A stretch of 64,000 bases of DNA, from assembly GCF_026241225.1 (NCBI RefSeq), contig NZ_JAPFQP010000001.1:930001-994000 (forward strand). Direction: 5' to 3'. This DNA comes from Lentiprolixibacter aurantiacus (GTDB taxonomy: Bacteria; Bacteroidota; Bacteroidia; Flavobacteriales; Flavobacteriaceae). This document shows positions 32,718 through 42,072 of the stretch, in pieces. The position numbers were made by a program, and so were the translations under genes. Position 1 is the first letter of the stretch. Every line of letters begins with the position of its first letter. The notes under the pieces were generated by a model that searched no databases, was not told the DNA's origin, and was given only the letters and a program-made list of their open reading frames with translations.

Positions 32718-33428
32718 CTACTTCCTGCGGCTCCAAATCTCGTACATGGGCTCCCCCCGACTGTTTTTCCCCTGGTGATGCCAGTCATCCCCATTAATAT
32801 TGTACAGGAACTTCAGTTTGGCACCAACGCGGTTGTTATCCCTTGAGAAATACTGTATGTACTCGGTATAATTGCCATCTTCAGCAGTGTAATGTCCACC
32901 TCCTGTTCCTGAAAACCGGAAGGTTTCTGTATGGTAGGCTATCCATTGGAAGCGTCCGTCCATAAGAAATTTCATGGTCTTTCGGGGATTTTCTTCTCCC
33001 CGGCGGTCCTGTCCTGTATCCGGGCCTCGTGTGGCAAAGAGCCACTTCCCGTCCAGGTCCTGAGCTAGGGAAGCACCCTTTTCAAATTCCAGGGTTGTTG
33101 CCAGTTTCAGTACCAAAACATCGCCCTCCAGGATATAAGGAATGCTCAGGCTTTTTATGCTATCCTGGGCATATTGTGAATTGAACTCGAGTTTTATGTC
33201 TAACTTCCCGTCAGTACTATTATAAAAACCCCCCAGTGTTTTTACGAATTCAGGAGGGGATTCCCGGTAAACCGTGTGCACAAGATAATTGTCATCAAGT
33301 TTTAGCTCGTGGATCAGGGTTTTATCACCTTCGGATTGCCTGGCCATATAGACTCCTCTGTTTATCTGAGCATTGGCAATAGTTGCAGTCAACAGGAAAC
33401 CTAAAAAGATTCGTAGGGAAGATCTCAT
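32718..33428 (-). CDS. Exported lipocalin-like protein of unknown function
   Basis: The 236-residue protein has a signal peptide (1-20, ending ANAQ). The mature part is beta-rich with an alternating pattern (GVYMARQSEGDKTLIHELKL, DGKWLFATRGPD, MKFLMDGRFQWIAYH, GGHYTAEDGNYTEYIQYFS, NINGDDWHHQG). It resembles the uncharacterised Bacteroidota 'membrane or secreted' proteins with a G-K-W lipocalin-type start. No ligand is known. It is convergent with moaC and lies 42 bases downstream of the threonine dehydrogenase gene on the same strand. Confidence 0.75.
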   Translation of the reverse strand: MRSSLRIFLGFLLTATIANAQINRGVYMARQSEGDKTLIHELKLDDNYLVHTVYRESPPEFVKTLGGFYNSTDGKLDIKLEFNSQYAQDSIKSLSIPYILEGDVLVLKLATTLEFEKGASLAQDLDGKWLFATRGPDTGQDRRGEENPRKTMKFLMDGRFQWIAYHTETFRFSGTGGGHYTAEDGNYTEYIQYFSRDNNRVGAKLKFLYNINGDDWHHQGKNSRGEPMYEIWSRRK

Positions 33429-33470
33429 AATACAAATTTTAGAGGATTTCCTAAATTAGACAATATTTCC

Positions 33471-34412
33471 CTACTTCCCTAGCTGAGTTAGCATTTCCAA
33501 ACTGGTCTTTTCAAGGTTGTATTCTGCAGACCAACCCCAGTCTTTTCTCGCCTGTGAATCGTCAATGCTTTCCGGCCAGCTCTCTGCTATTGCCTGCCGG
33601 AAATCCGGTTCGTATCCGATTTCAAATTCCGGAAGATGCTCCCTGATGCTGCGGGCAATTTCCGCAGGGGTAAAGCTCATGGCAGCGAGGTTATAGGATG
33701 AACGAATGCTGAGTTGGTCAGGATCGGCTTCCATCAATTGCAAAGTTGCCCTAATAGCATCTTCCATATACATCATTGGCAAGCGGGTATTTTCCTTGAG
33801 AAAGCAACTGTATTTTCTGGTTTCCAGGGCTTTGTGGTATATGTCTACTGCATAATCGGTGGTGCCGCCGCCGGGAAGGGTTTTCCAGCTTATCAATCCA
33901 GGATAGCGAACACTTCTCACGTCTACCCCGAATTTATGATGGTAATAGGAACACCAGCGTTCACCAGCCTGTTTGCTTATCCCATAGACCGTTGTGGGCT
34001 CCATAATACTGTGCTGCGGTGTATTTTGTTTAGGGGTATTGGGGCCAAATACCGCAATACTGGATGGCCAGAATACTTTTTCAATTTTCTTTTCCTTGGC
34101 CAGGTTCAGCACATTGAAGAGTGAATTCATATTCAGGTTCCAGGCGCGAGTTGGAAATTTTTCAGCTGTGGCACTGAGCATTGCCGCCATAAGGTAGATC
34201 TCATCCACTTCGTAGTGCATTACCACATCCTCAACGGCCCCGTAATCAGTAGCATCCAGTAGCTCAAAAGGCCCGGATTCTGATAGGCTATCACTGCCTT
34301 CCCGGATATCGCTTGCAATAATCTGAGACCCCTGGTATTTGTCCCTTAGCCTGAGGGTAAGCTCCGTGCCAATTTGTCCACAGGCCCCTAAAATCAATAT
34401 AGTTTTGTCCAT
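33471..34412 (-). CDS. L-threonine 3-dehydrogenase, short-chain (GalE-like) type
   Basis: The 313-residue protein begins with the NAD-binding loop ILGACGQIGTEL. It has the threonine dehydrogenase signature blocks PSSIAVFGPNTPK, EPTTVYGISKQAGERW (Tyr and Lys of the catalytic YxxxK) and VRYPGLISWKTLPGGGTTDYAVD. These distinguish it from UDP-sugar epimerases. The enzyme oxidises L-threonine to 2-amino-3-ketobutyrate with NAD, which then feeds glycine and acetyl-CoA. The partner 2-amino-3-ketobutyrate CoA ligase is not in the window. Confidence 0.93.
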   Translation of the reverse strand: MDKTILILGACGQIGTELTLRLRDKYQGSQIIASDIREGSDSLSESGPFELLDATDYGAVEDVVMHYEVDEIYLMAAMLSATAEKFPTRAWNLNMNSLFNVLNLAKEKKIEKVFWPSSIAVFGPNTPKQNTPQHSIMEPTTVYGISKQAGERWCSYYHHKFGVDVRSVRYPGLISWKTLPGGGTTDYAVDIYHKALETRKYSCFLKENTRLPMMYMEDAIRATLQLMEADPDQLSIRSSYNLAAMSFTPAEIARSIREHLPEFEIGYEPDFRQAIAESWPESIDDSQARKDWGWSAEYNLEKTSLEMLTQLGK

Positions 34413-34546
34413 TCCGAACTTATTCCAAATAGACCGTAAAGATAGCGTATTAGCGAAAAATCAGCGCTACCAATCCAGGCATAATCCGGGATAGTTTGTG
34501 TTCACCTCCCCGCTCAAAAGCACGTTAAAATTTGTACATTCGCTTT

Positions 34547-35044
34547 ATGCGTTTCATTTACCTATTTAGTGCCTTAATCATTTTAATGTCGGCCTGCCGG
34601 GGAGTTGGTGATGGGCAGGAGTTCGTCGGGACCAGTGTTGTGGAAATTGATGTACAGGAGCTGCCGCAGCGGAGCGCTGTAAACCCAGAAGCTACTGAAA
34701 TGCTTAAAGAATGGACAGCCTTCCAGGAAATGGAAACCAGTTTTGATGCATTATACCGGGTAGCCAATAATGAAGATCTCATCCTGGTTGTTGAGGATAT
34801 GATTTTGAAGCAAACTGAGCTGGAGACTTCCGAATATCCTGAAGCCTTTGATACCCCTCAGGTTAAAAGCCGCCAGAAAGTCTTTAAAACCTTTTTGCTG
34901 AAACTCAAGGCTGCTGTAGAATACCGCAATGATGTAATTGCTCCGGCAAAAGAAATGATATTGGCCTATAATGCCTTTCGTGAACAATTTAATGTTACCG
35001 TAAACAATACACTGGACCTAAATGAAATCCTCGATGAAAATTAA
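34547..35044 (+). CDS. Lipoprotein of unknown function
   Basis: From the ATG at 34547 the protein has 165 residues, with a lipobox ILMSAC near residue 16; an ATG at 34532 is an alternative. The mature part is acidic and predicted helical (EWTAFQEMETSFDALYRVANN, KSRQKVFKTFLLKLKAAVEYRNDV), suggesting a small helical bundle. No family was recognised. Its last 11 bases overlap the start of the next gene, so the two are translationally coupled and head a set that ends with trehalase. Confidence 0.75.
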   Translation: MRFIYLFSALIILMSACRGVGDGQEFVGTSVVEIDVQELPQRSAVNPEATEMLKEWTAFQEMETSFDALYRVANNEDLILVVEDMILKQTELETSEYPEAFDTPQVKSRQKVFKTFLLKLKAAVEYRNDVIAPAKEMILAYNAFREQFNVTVNNTLDLNEILDEN

Positions 35045-35531
35045 AACCTGTTTCCTTCTTCTTTTTCTGTCCATTGGCCTGCAGGCTCAGGAAACCCCCA
35101 AAAAAACCATTCACAAAGTCCTGGATGCATGGCATGATGCAGCTGCCAGGGCCGATTTTGAAGCCTATTTTAATCTGATGGGTGAGCAGAGCGCCTTTAT
35201 TGGCACCGATGCCATGGAGAATTGGCAGCGTAAAGCTTTTGAGGCCTTTTCCAGGCCCTATTTTGATCAGGGAAAAGCATGGGCATTCCAGGCCAGGGAG
35301 CGCAATATCTACCTGTCTGCAGATGGTTCTGTGGCCTGGTTTGATGAATTGCTCGATACCTGGATGGGGACCTGTCGCGGCTCTGGGGTGCTGGAAAAAG
35401 CGGGAGATTCCTGGAAGATCAGGCATTATGTGCTTTCCATTACCATACCGAATGAGGAGGTGGAACCGGTAATAGCGCTGAAGAAAAGTAAAGACAGCCT
35501 GATCCGAAAACAGGTACAGCGCAACTGGTAA
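35034..35531 (+). CDS. Secreted NTF2/SnoaL-like protein
   Basis: I use the ATG at 35034 (165 residues, signal peptide MKIKTCFLLLFLSIGLQAQ); the in-frame ATG at 35022 would add only 4 residues. The mature chain is an NTF2-like domain: HKVLDAWHDAAARADFEAYFNLM, FIGTDAMENWQRKAFEAF, VAWFDELLD and the closing strand WKIRHYVLSITIPN. Such proteins are often annotated as nuclear-transport-factor-2-like with unknown activity. The start overlaps the previous lipoprotein gene by 11 bases, and the trehalase gene follows 34 bases after the stop. Confidence 0.87.
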   Translation: MKIKTCFLLLFLSIGLQAQETPKKTIHKVLDAWHDAAARADFEAYFNLMGEQSAFIGTDAMENWQRKAFEAFSRPYFDQGKAWAFQARERNIYLSADGSVAWFDELLDTWMGTCRGSGVLEKAGDSWKIRHYVLSITIPNEEVEPVIALKKSKDSLIRKQVQRNW

Positions 35532-35565
35532 AATCCTTGATTTATCCATCACAAGCATTTTTATT

Positions 35566-37149
35566 ATGAACAACCGATCCCTATTGATTCTTTTGACCCT
35601 TTTTGTTTGTGCTTGTCGCACAGAAACACCCAGGGCCATTTCCAATGTTGATTTTTACGCAACTGAGTTTTTTCATGAAGTTCAGACCAGGGCTATTTTC
35701 AAGGACTCCAAAACGTTTACCGATTTGGTGCCACTTGCGCCATATTCGGAAGTGCTGGCCAAATATGAATTGGAAAAGGACAATGCTGATTTTGACCTTA
35801 AAGCTTTTGTGGAAAATAATTTCAGTGATCAATCCACAGCTGTATTATCCTTTGAAACGGATACCACAAAGACCATGTATGAGCATATTAGTAGCATATG
35901 GCCCAAGCTTACCAGGGGGCCCGATAAGATAATTCCCTTTTCTTCTCGTATTCCGTTGCCCTATTCCTATGTGGTTCCCGGAGGGCGTTTCAAGGAAATT
36001 TATTACTGGGACAGCTACTTTACCATTGAAGGTCTTTTAGTGGATGATGAGCTGGAATTGGCAAAGAATATGGTTGCCAACTTCAGCCATTTGATTGATT
36101 CCATAGGATTTATTCCCAATGGAACACGCAATTACTATCTAACCCGCTCTCAACCACCATTTTTCAGTCTGATGGTGGATGCATTATCCAAAAGCGACAG
36201 CACTGCAGCCCGGGAATATTTTCCAAGCATAGTCAGGGAATACCAGTTCTGGATGAAAGGAATGGACAGTGTTCCAACCAGTAGTGGGGCATATCGCTAT
36301 ACCGTTCAACTGGGAGATACCTTGCATTTAAATCGTTACTGGGACATGGGAACCACACCCAGACCGGAGGCTTATAAGGAAGACAGGCATTTGGCAGGCG
36401 AGTTAAATTCTGAGGAAGAGAAACAGGCCCTGTATGTAAACCTCAGGGCTGCAGCAGCTTCAGGCTGGGATTTCAGTAGTCGCTGGTTCCTTGAAGATGA
36501 ATTCGCCTCTACAGCTACATCCCGAATTATTCCCGTGGATCTGAATTGTCTGATGTATTTCATGGAGAAGGAAATCGCAGAGGGATTTGCCATACAGGGC
36601 AATAAGGAATCTGCCGAGGATTATGAAAAAAGGGCCGCAAAAAGGGCCAAGGCCATTCAGACCTTATTCTGGAATCCGGACATGCAGTATTTTCACGACT
36701 ACCATTTGGACTCCGGATCAACCATGGGACAATTGACCCTGGCCGGGGCGTTCCCCCTTTATTTTGAGCTGGCTTCCCCGGAGCAGGCAAAAGGGGTTCG
36801 AAACCGGCTGATGAACGACTTCCTCCGGGATGGCGGATTGCTAACTACACTTAAGGATTCGGGCCAGCAATGGGATGCCCCAAATGGCTGGGCTCCACTG
36901 CAATGGATTGCAGTAAAAGGGTTGCTCAACTATGGCTACCATGAGGAAGCCATTACCATTATGGAAAGGTGGCTTGCTTTAAATGAGCGCGTTTACCGCA
37001 ATACGGGCAAGATGATGGAGAAATATAATGTAGAAGATATCACCCTGCTTTCCGGGGGTGGCGAATACGAAACCCAGGATGGATTTGGATGGACCAACGG
37101 TGTTGCCCTGGGGTTCAGGGAACTCTTGGATCAACTCAAAGAAGAATAG
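35566..37149 (+). CDS. treA: Trehalase, GH37, exported lipoprotein
   Basis: The 527-residue protein starts with a lipobox ending CAC (lipidated cysteine at about residue 17). Both GH37 signatures are present: PGGRFKEIYYWDSYF (138-152) and QWDAPNGWAPLQW in the C-terminal third, followed by the glycine-rich GGGEYETQDGFGWTNG typical of the family. It splits trehalose into two glucose molecules, here in the periplasm or at the outer membrane. The protein is full length. No trehalose transporter or regulator lies next to it; the upstream genes are a helical lipoprotein and an NTF2-like protein. Confidence 0.96.
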   Translation: MNNRSLLILLTLFVCACRTETPRAISNVDFYATEFFHEVQTRAIFKDSKTFTDLVPLAPYSEVLAKYELEKDNADFDLKAFVENNFSDQSTAVLSFETDTTKTMYEHISSIWPKLTRGPDKIIPFSSRIPLPYSYVVPGGRFKEIYYWDSYFTIEGLLVDDELELAKNMVANFSHLIDSIGFIPNGTRNYYLTRSQPPFFSLMVDALSKSDSTAAREYFPSIVREYQFWMKGMDSVPTSSGAYRYTVQLGDTLHLNRYWDMGTTPRPEAYKEDRHLAGELNSEEEKQALYVNLRAAAASGWDFSSRWFLEDEFASTATSRIIPVDLNCLMYFMEKEIAEGFAIQGNKESAEDYEKRAAKRAKAIQTLFWNPDMQYFHDYHLDSGSTMGQLTLAGAFPLYFELASPEQAKGVRNRLMNDFLRDGGLLTTLKDSGQQWDAPNGWAPLQWIAVKGLLNYGYHEEAITIMERWLALNERVYRNTGKMMEKYNVEDITLLSGGGEYETQDGFGWTNGVALGFRELLDQLKEE

Positions 37150-37160
37150 AACCTTTGGGG

Positions 37161-37868
37161 TTAATTCTTTTCTTCCTCCTCAGAACTCTGTTTTCTTGAT
37201 TCCAGGGCCTGTTTGCTCAGACTGGCCAGGTTGAAATTCGGATCTATTTTAAGGGCCTCATCAATAGTGGCAATGGCCATATCTATATTATTGCGGTCCA
37301 TATTGTATTGCACCAGTCCTTTGAGATGGATCAGGGCCGCCTTTAAGGGTACTTCATACGGTTGCTGCCTTTCATAAAAGGCGTACTTCATTTCGTCTTT
37401 GGCGTTCTCAATTCCATAGTCAATATTTGTGCTGGCGCCGGCATTATCACCAACCTGGATTTTCAGGTCGGCCAGCTCATAAGCCATATAAGCGTTTGGC
37501 TTCCTTTTGAAGAGGATCTCAAAGTGCTCAATGGCCCTTTTGGGTTGATTCAGTGCCTTAAGTGAAACCGCTTTAACCTGTACAGCCAGGTCAGAATCAG
37601 CTTCGTTTTTTTCGATGCTTCTCAGGGTATTCAAGGCCTGTAAATGCTGGTTGTTATTGGCATAAACGTAGGCGAGGGTATCCCGTCTTTCTATGGTGGG
37701 TGACAACACATTCAAATGTGTCAGGGCATTAATAACCCCATTTACATCCCCCTGCAGGCGCATTTCTTTGTAAAATGCCTCGTAATGGGTGAGGAGTTCA
37801 CTTTTTGTCTGGGCCTGGGCACTTAAACTACCCAATAAGATAGCTACCAATAAAAACCGTTTCATCAT
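37161..37868 (-). CDS. Exported TPR-repeat protein
   Basis: The 235-residue protein has a signal peptide (ending SAQAQ) and helical repeats throughout, for example YAYVYANNNQHLQALNTLRSI, KALNQPKRAIEHFEILFKRKP, YMAYELADLKIQVGDNAGAS and MAIATIDEALKIDPNFNLA. These are tetratricopeptide repeats, a protein-binding scaffold. It ends in an acidic tail (SSEEEEKN). A TAGTTTTG box upstream gives a leader of about 10 bases. It is convergent with trehalase with only 11 bases between stops. Confidence 0.85.
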   Translation of the reverse strand: MMKRFLLVAILLGSLSAQAQTKSELLTHYEAFYKEMRLQGDVNGVINALTHLNVLSPTIERRDTLAYVYANNNQHLQALNTLRSIEKNEADSDLAVQVKAVSLKALNQPKRAIEHFEILFKRKPNAYMAYELADLKIQVGDNAGASTNIDYGIENAKDEMKYAFYERQQPYEVPLKAALIHLKGLVQYNMDRNNIDMAIATIDEALKIDPNFNLASLSKQALESRKQSSEEEEKN

Positions 37869-37884
37869 TCTATTTTTAGTGGGC

Positions 37885-37892
37885 CAAAACTA
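37885..37892 (-). promoter_or_regulatory. -7 promoter box of the TPR gene
   Basis: The minus strand reads TAGTTTTG (TAnnTTTG) 17 bases upstream of the ATG at 37868. Confidence 0.5.
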
Positions 37893-37976
37893 AGATTTTT
37901 TTTTGGGTCTCGTGCTAGAGAAAATCTTAAAAACGATAGGGAACACGTTAAAATTAAAGGTCTTACCGGAATTTGA

Positions 37977-38786
37977 TTACTCCCAAATGCTTTTGGAAAA
38001 GGTAAAACCTCTTTTGGGCAGGTTAATACTATCTACATTCTTGCCTTCATTGGCACCAGCTTCCTGCATAAACTCTGGAGGCTCAAGGCCCATCTTTTCG
38101 GCCTGGCCCCTGTAGTATTTTTGTTTCGATGGATGTTCCGGGGATACTCCGTTGAAAATGGCATCCCACCAATCCCGTTCCAATATGGTAGTAAGAAGAG
38201 CAATACAATCGTCCAGATGTATGAGGTTTACCGGATGGTGGCCGTTTTTCAAATCCTTTCTTCCAGCCAGACTCCTGGCGGGGTGACGATCGGGTCCTAT
38301 AAGTCCGCCAAAACGGACAATCGCTGTTTTAAGATTCTGGTCTGTCCTGAAAAGGTCTTCGGCCCGGAGGAGTTGTCTCCCACTTGCCGAACCGGGTTCA
38401 GGAATGGTGTTTTCGGTTACTTTACCACTTACCGCCCCATATACGGAGGTGCTGCTTACAAAAATCACCCTGGCAACTCCTGCTGATGCAATGTGTTCAT
38501 GAAGCCTTTTCAATTTGAGCACATAATCCGATGTATTTCCTCCCCTCAGGGCCGGGGGTATATTGATGATAATAACGTCCAGTCCACTTAGAAATGAAGT
38601 GATGTTGCCTTCAATTCCTTGTTCTGAAATGGAAATCATAAAAGGAGCTACCCCGCTTTTCACCAGCAGGGTTAATTTGGCTTCACTGGTTGTGGTACCG
38701 CGAACGGTGTATCCTCTTTCAGCCAGATGTTTGGCCAGGGGAAGTCCCAGCCACCCACAACCCATAATACCAATGGTTTTATTCAA
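37977..38786 (-). CDS. NAD(P)-binding SDR/epimerase-like protein (YeeZ type)
   Basis: The 269-residue protein opens with a Rossmann loop of the form IGIMGCGWLGLPLAKHLAERGY, as in YeeZ-like extended SDR proteins. RVIFVSSTSVYGAVSGKVTE and RAEDLFRTDQNLKTAIVRFGGLIGPDRHPA follow; the Tyr of SVYG is kept but the usual YxxxK lysine is not evident. VNLIHLDDCIALLTTIL and FNGVSPEHPSKQKYY complete the fold. It probably binds NAD(P) without a known substrate. Its start overlaps the end of the M28 peptidase gene by 8 bases, so the two are translationally coupled. Confidence 0.85.
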   Translation of the reverse strand: MNKTIGIMGCGWLGLPLAKHLAERGYTVRGTTTSEAKLTLLVKSGVAPFMISISEQGIEGNITSFLSGLDVIIINIPPALRGGNTSDYVLKLKRLHEHIASAGVARVIFVSSTSVYGAVSGKVTENTIPEPGSASGRQLLRAEDLFRTDQNLKTAIVRFGGLIGPDRHPARSLAGRKDLKNGHHPVNLIHLDDCIALLTTILERDWWDAIFNGVSPEHPSKQKYYRGQAEKMGLEPPEFMQEAGANEGKNVDSINLPKRGFTFSKSIWE

Positions 38787-41064
38787 AATGCAGGGATTTG
38801 GTGACCAAAATGGCGTCGTTTAGTACAAATGGCATGGGAATGTTGTTTTCTGGCCTTGCGGGAATGGAAAACAAATCATGGGTTAAAAGGTCATTGGAGG
38901 CCTCGTAAAAAGTCAATTCCAATTGTTCCTCCGCTGGATAAGTCAGTTTTAGCAAAGTAGGATCATTATCACTGATATAATGGGTAATAAGTTTGCCAGC
39001 TCTTCGATTGGCCAGGTAGTATTGGGATAGTGCTATGCCGTTTACTGTAGCCGAACTGAGATTGATTTTATTGGTAAATACTTCAAGCCTGTTTACCGGT
39101 CTCCGGTGGCTCACCGATAGCTCAATCAAACGCTGATTACCCATAAGAGTATCCCGGATTACGTTCAAATCAGGTCCTGCAATAGGTTTCAGGGTTGCGG
39201 GCGCAACAAAACTGAACCCGGTGCTGTATTTACTGCTGATCGTTTTTTTGGCCAGTTTATCAGAAGTACCTGACTGCTCGCCCAGGTATTGAGATGTCCA
39301 GGCGGAAGGGACCTTTTCGTAGGTAGCCCATTGTGCGGTATTTGCATCTTTATCCAGAACATAGAGCAAGCTTGAGGGTTTGGCATTTTCCACATCAAAT
39401 TCATGAGACAGGTGGGCATCGATAAGGAAGCCCGTAAATAAGAGGAGGAATAGGTAGGCTAAAGCCTTCTTGATTTTATAATGTCCGAAAAGGGGCAATA
39501 GCAAAAAGAATATCAGTGAGCTCAAAAGGGTAGTGCTAACCAGCATTTTTAGCCCAAGGCCAACAGGAAACATCTTTACGAAAGGGGTAAAAATTATAAG
39601 GGCGGGCAGGGAAAGGAAAGCCATTAGTAAACCGTTGGGGTGCTCCTCTTTTGAATTGATCAGGATCCCGGCCAACAAAGCGTACACAGGGATTATGAAA
39701 AAAGCCGCTCCCGGCAGGTATTCTGCCAGAAGGCCACAAATTATGACCCAGAGCAGGGCAGGGGCCACCAGCAGATTGGCGACGGATTGCTTTTGAAACC
39801 AGTGATAGACAAGGAAACAAACCGCTATTGAAAAATATGCCATGGATGCAATGTAGGCATGTCCGTTGTAGGTAAACCCGTGGAGCATGTCCTGGTATTC
39901 CGGATATATTGTTTTTAAAAATGGCCAGATGAAATACCCTGCCAACCCATTTATAAGGAGGATCAGTAAAAGGGGATTGAAACCTATAGCAATTCCTTTT
40001 AAAGAAAGACGCTTTTTCCTCAGCCCCAGATAAATGATCCATAGAAAAATCACTACTGACAGGAAGAACATAGGCCAGATCCATTCAAAAGGATAGGCTA
40101 CCAGTCCGAAATAGGGTACATTGAAATAATTGTAATCATTTAGGCTTTTGAGATTTTCCAGATTTGCTTCGCTGAAGTGCAACAGCAATGGCATAATATA
40201 GCTGCCCTGATGTGCCAGGCTTTCCCGGTCCAGTCGCTCATAGTTGTCCCGTACTGTATGGTAATCGTAATGATCGTCTATAAAAGCGAAGTTAAAACCC
40301 TCAATATCCTGATCTTCTCTGAAAACCGTTAAATCCGTGTCGTTAGGAAGCATCTTGTAAATGCTGTATGCCAGAGAATTGGCTACGGGATAATCGGGTT
40401 TGGCCTTGATAAATTCTTCTATCAGCCTGCCGTTTCCGCGATTGGTTTCAATCAACATATAGCTTTCACCTCCGCTGCCGCGCGCTTCAAAATTTAGGAT
40501 GAGCCCCACTTCTTTGGTCCATGGATGATTGTTCGCAAAAAGGTCTGCCCCGTTAAGGCCCAGTTCTTCTGCATCCGTAATAACAATGATAATATCGTTC
40601 TTCGGCTGTATTCCACGTGCCAGAAAAGCCCGAACTCCCTCCAAAATAGTGGCTACCCCACTGCCGGCATCACTGGCGCCCAGAGCAGAATGCGGATTGC
40701 TGTCGTAATGTGATAGCAACATCAGGGCCTTTCCTTTTTCCCGGCCTTTGATCCTTGTCAGGATATTTTGGGCCCTGCTAAGGTTGCCCCAGTCTCCTGC
40801 GGTATAGCCTTCCTGTATGCTGGTCTGTAACCCTAGCTTTTCCAATTCTCCGACAACATAGGCCCTTACTTCCTGATGCCCGGCAAAACCAACTGCATGT
40901 GGAGCCTTGGACATTTTCTTTACATGGACGAGGGCGCGGTCTGTGGAAAAGAGGTCTGTACTAAGTTCCATGTCTGGGGAATAAGAGGGCATTGCCAACC
41001 GAAATGTAAGGCTGGTTACCGCAAGGATTAAAAAGGCCGTAAGGATGGCTGTGCTGTTTTTCAT
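38779..41064 (-). CDS. Membrane-bound M28 family metallopeptidase
   Basis: The 761-residue protein has one N-terminal membrane anchor, then an M28 zinc aminopeptidase domain (about 30-310) and eight or so membrane helices in the second half, ending in a beta-rich extracytoplasmic domain. Zinc ligands fit M28: H in LLSHYDSNPHSALGASDAG (with the bridging D of SDAGSG), the E pair in TDAEELGLNG and the H in DHYDYHTVRDNYER. This layout is like ER-type Fxna/YfbL M28 membrane peptidases. Substrates are probably extracytoplasmic peptides. The following SDR gene overlaps by 8 bases. Confidence 0.9.
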   Translation of the reverse strand: MKNSTAILTAFLILAVTSLTFRLAMPSYSPDMELSTDLFSTDRALVHVKKMSKAPHAVGFAGHQEVRAYVVGELEKLGLQTSIQEGYTAGDWGNLSRAQNILTRIKGREKGKALMLLSHYDSNPHSALGASDAGSGVATILEGVRAFLARGIQPKNDIIIVITDAEELGLNGADLFANNHPWTKEVGLILNFEARGSGGESYMLIETNRGNGRLIEEFIKAKPDYPVANSLAYSIYKMLPNDTDLTVFREDQDIEGFNFAFIDDHYDYHTVRDNYERLDRESLAHQGSYIMPLLLHFSEANLENLKSLNDYNYFNVPYFGLVAYPFEWIWPMFFLSVVIFLWIIYLGLRKKRLSLKGIAIGFNPLLLILLINGLAGYFIWPFLKTIYPEYQDMLHGFTYNGHAYIASMAYFSIAVCFLVYHWFQKQSVANLLVAPALLWVIICGLLAEYLPGAAFFIIPVYALLAGILINSKEEHPNGLLMAFLSLPALIIFTPFVKMFPVGLGLKMLVSTTLLSSLIFFLLLPLFGHYKIKKALAYLFLLLFTGFLIDAHLSHEFDVENAKPSSLLYVLDKDANTAQWATYEKVPSAWTSQYLGEQSGTSDKLAKKTISSKYSTGFSFVAPATLKPIAGPDLNVIRDTLMGNQRLIELSVSHRRPVNRLEVFTNKINLSSATVNGIALSQYYLANRRAGKLITHYISDNDPTLLKLTYPAEEQLELTFYEASNDLLTHDLFSIPARPENNIPMPFVLNDAILVTKSLHFE

Positions 41065-41187
41065 AAAATGGACTTAGCCTACTAAATGTAAAGATTTTTG
41101 GCTTTTTTGAACCGTTGGTCGGCAGAATTTACGAGTATTCAAGAAAAAACGTATATTTAATATTCACCGAACCAAAAAAATAAAACT

Positions 41188-41658
41188 ATGGCAATAAAGA
41201 GTTTTCAAGGCAAAAGGGCCAAGTCCGATTCCAGGAAGGAGTATAACGCGCCTATTCTGGTAGAAGATTATATGAGCAAGAAGCTGGTCACTTTTCGTCC
41301 GGATCAGTCTATTCTGGAAGTAATGGAAGCTTTTGCCAAGCATCATATCTCCGGGGGTCCTGTGTTGGACGATAACGGTTTTTTAGTCGGTATCATTTCC
41401 GAAGCAGATTGTATGAAGCAGATTTCGGAAAGCCGCTATTTTAATCAGCCTATCCTTGATAAGAATGTAGAAAAGTACATGACTAAGGAGGTGGAAACCA
41501 TTTCACACGATATGAGTATTTTCGATGCAGCCGGGGTTTTCGACAAGCATAACCGTAGACGGTTGCCTGTAATGAAAGATGACCTGATCGTAGGTCAGAT
41601 CAGTCGTAAGGACGTGGTCATTGCAGCATTGAAACTAAGCGGACAGAACTGGAAATAG
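41188..41658 (+). CDS. Two-CBS-domain protein
   Basis: The 156-residue cytoplasmic protein consists of a basic N-terminus and two CBS modules: VEDYMSKKLVTFRPDQSILEVMEAFAKHHISGGPVLDDNG and VEKYMTKEVETISHDMSIFDAAGVFDKHNRRRLPVMKDD. GIISEADCM and GQISRKDV close the two modules. CBS pairs bind adenosine nucleotides and often regulate partners, but no partner domain is fused here. The gene has its own intergenic region and ends 2 bases before the stop of a convergent gene. Confidence 0.92.
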   Translation: MAIKSFQGKRAKSDSRKEYNAPILVEDYMSKKLVTFRPDQSILEVMEAFAKHHISGGPVLDDNGFLVGIISEADCMKQISESRYFNQPILDKNVEKYMTKEVETISHDMSIFDAAGVFDKHNRRRLPVMKDDLIVGQISRKDVVIAALKLSGQNWK

Positions 41659-41659
41659 G

Positions 41660-42016
41660 TTATTCCCGTTTTACAATCATATAATAATCATTATCCAGGG
41701 ACAAATACCCTAAATCGTACACAAAATAATAGGTACTGCCTTTTTTTGTGGTATACAGGCTTGTAAAAAAGTCAAAATCAAAACCCTTATCGATCAGCTT
41801 GTTCCGAGTGGTCCGGGTCTTGCCTTCCTTGAGCGGAAAACTATCCAGGATACGATAGTTTTTTCGCAGCCGGTTATTGATATTGCGGATAAGGTTTTTG
41901 CTATCCTTGTTCCTTTTGTTATGATAAGCATTGCGACAATAGTCCGAACAGAATTTCTTATCTGTCCGACCCCTGATCGGCTCCTCGCACTCCAAACATT
42001 TCCTTTGCTTTTCCAT
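41660..42016 (-). CDS. Small zinc-ribbon protein
   Basis: The 118-residue protein has an N-terminal zinc finger, CLECEEPIRGRTDKKFCSDYCRNAYHNKRN, with four cysteines (C-x2-C and C-x3-C) like DUF2116/treble-clef fingers. A basic helical middle follows and then a beta-rich C-terminus (YTTKKGSTYYFVYDLGYLSLD). It could bind nucleic acid, which is inference from the charge and finger. The gene is convergent with the CBS gene and lies 57 bases upstream of the end region of the Asp-box gene's start on the same strand side. Confidence 0.8.
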   Translation of the reverse strand: MEKQRKCLECEEPIRGRTDKKFCSDYCRNAYHNKRNKDSKNLIRNINNRLRKNYRILDSFPLKEGKTRTTRNKLIDKGFDFDFFTSLYTTKKGSTYYFVYDLGYLSLDNDYYMIVKRE

Positions 42017-42072
42017 AGGCCATCGCCAGTATTGCCGAAATTTGCCTGATCCCGGTATTTTGAACAGTATTG

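Noticed and set aside
32619-32846. 75-residue frame after moaC
   Set aside because: It begins inside the moaC end, runs through the terminator hairpin and overlaps the convergent lipocalin-like gene; composition is not protein-like.
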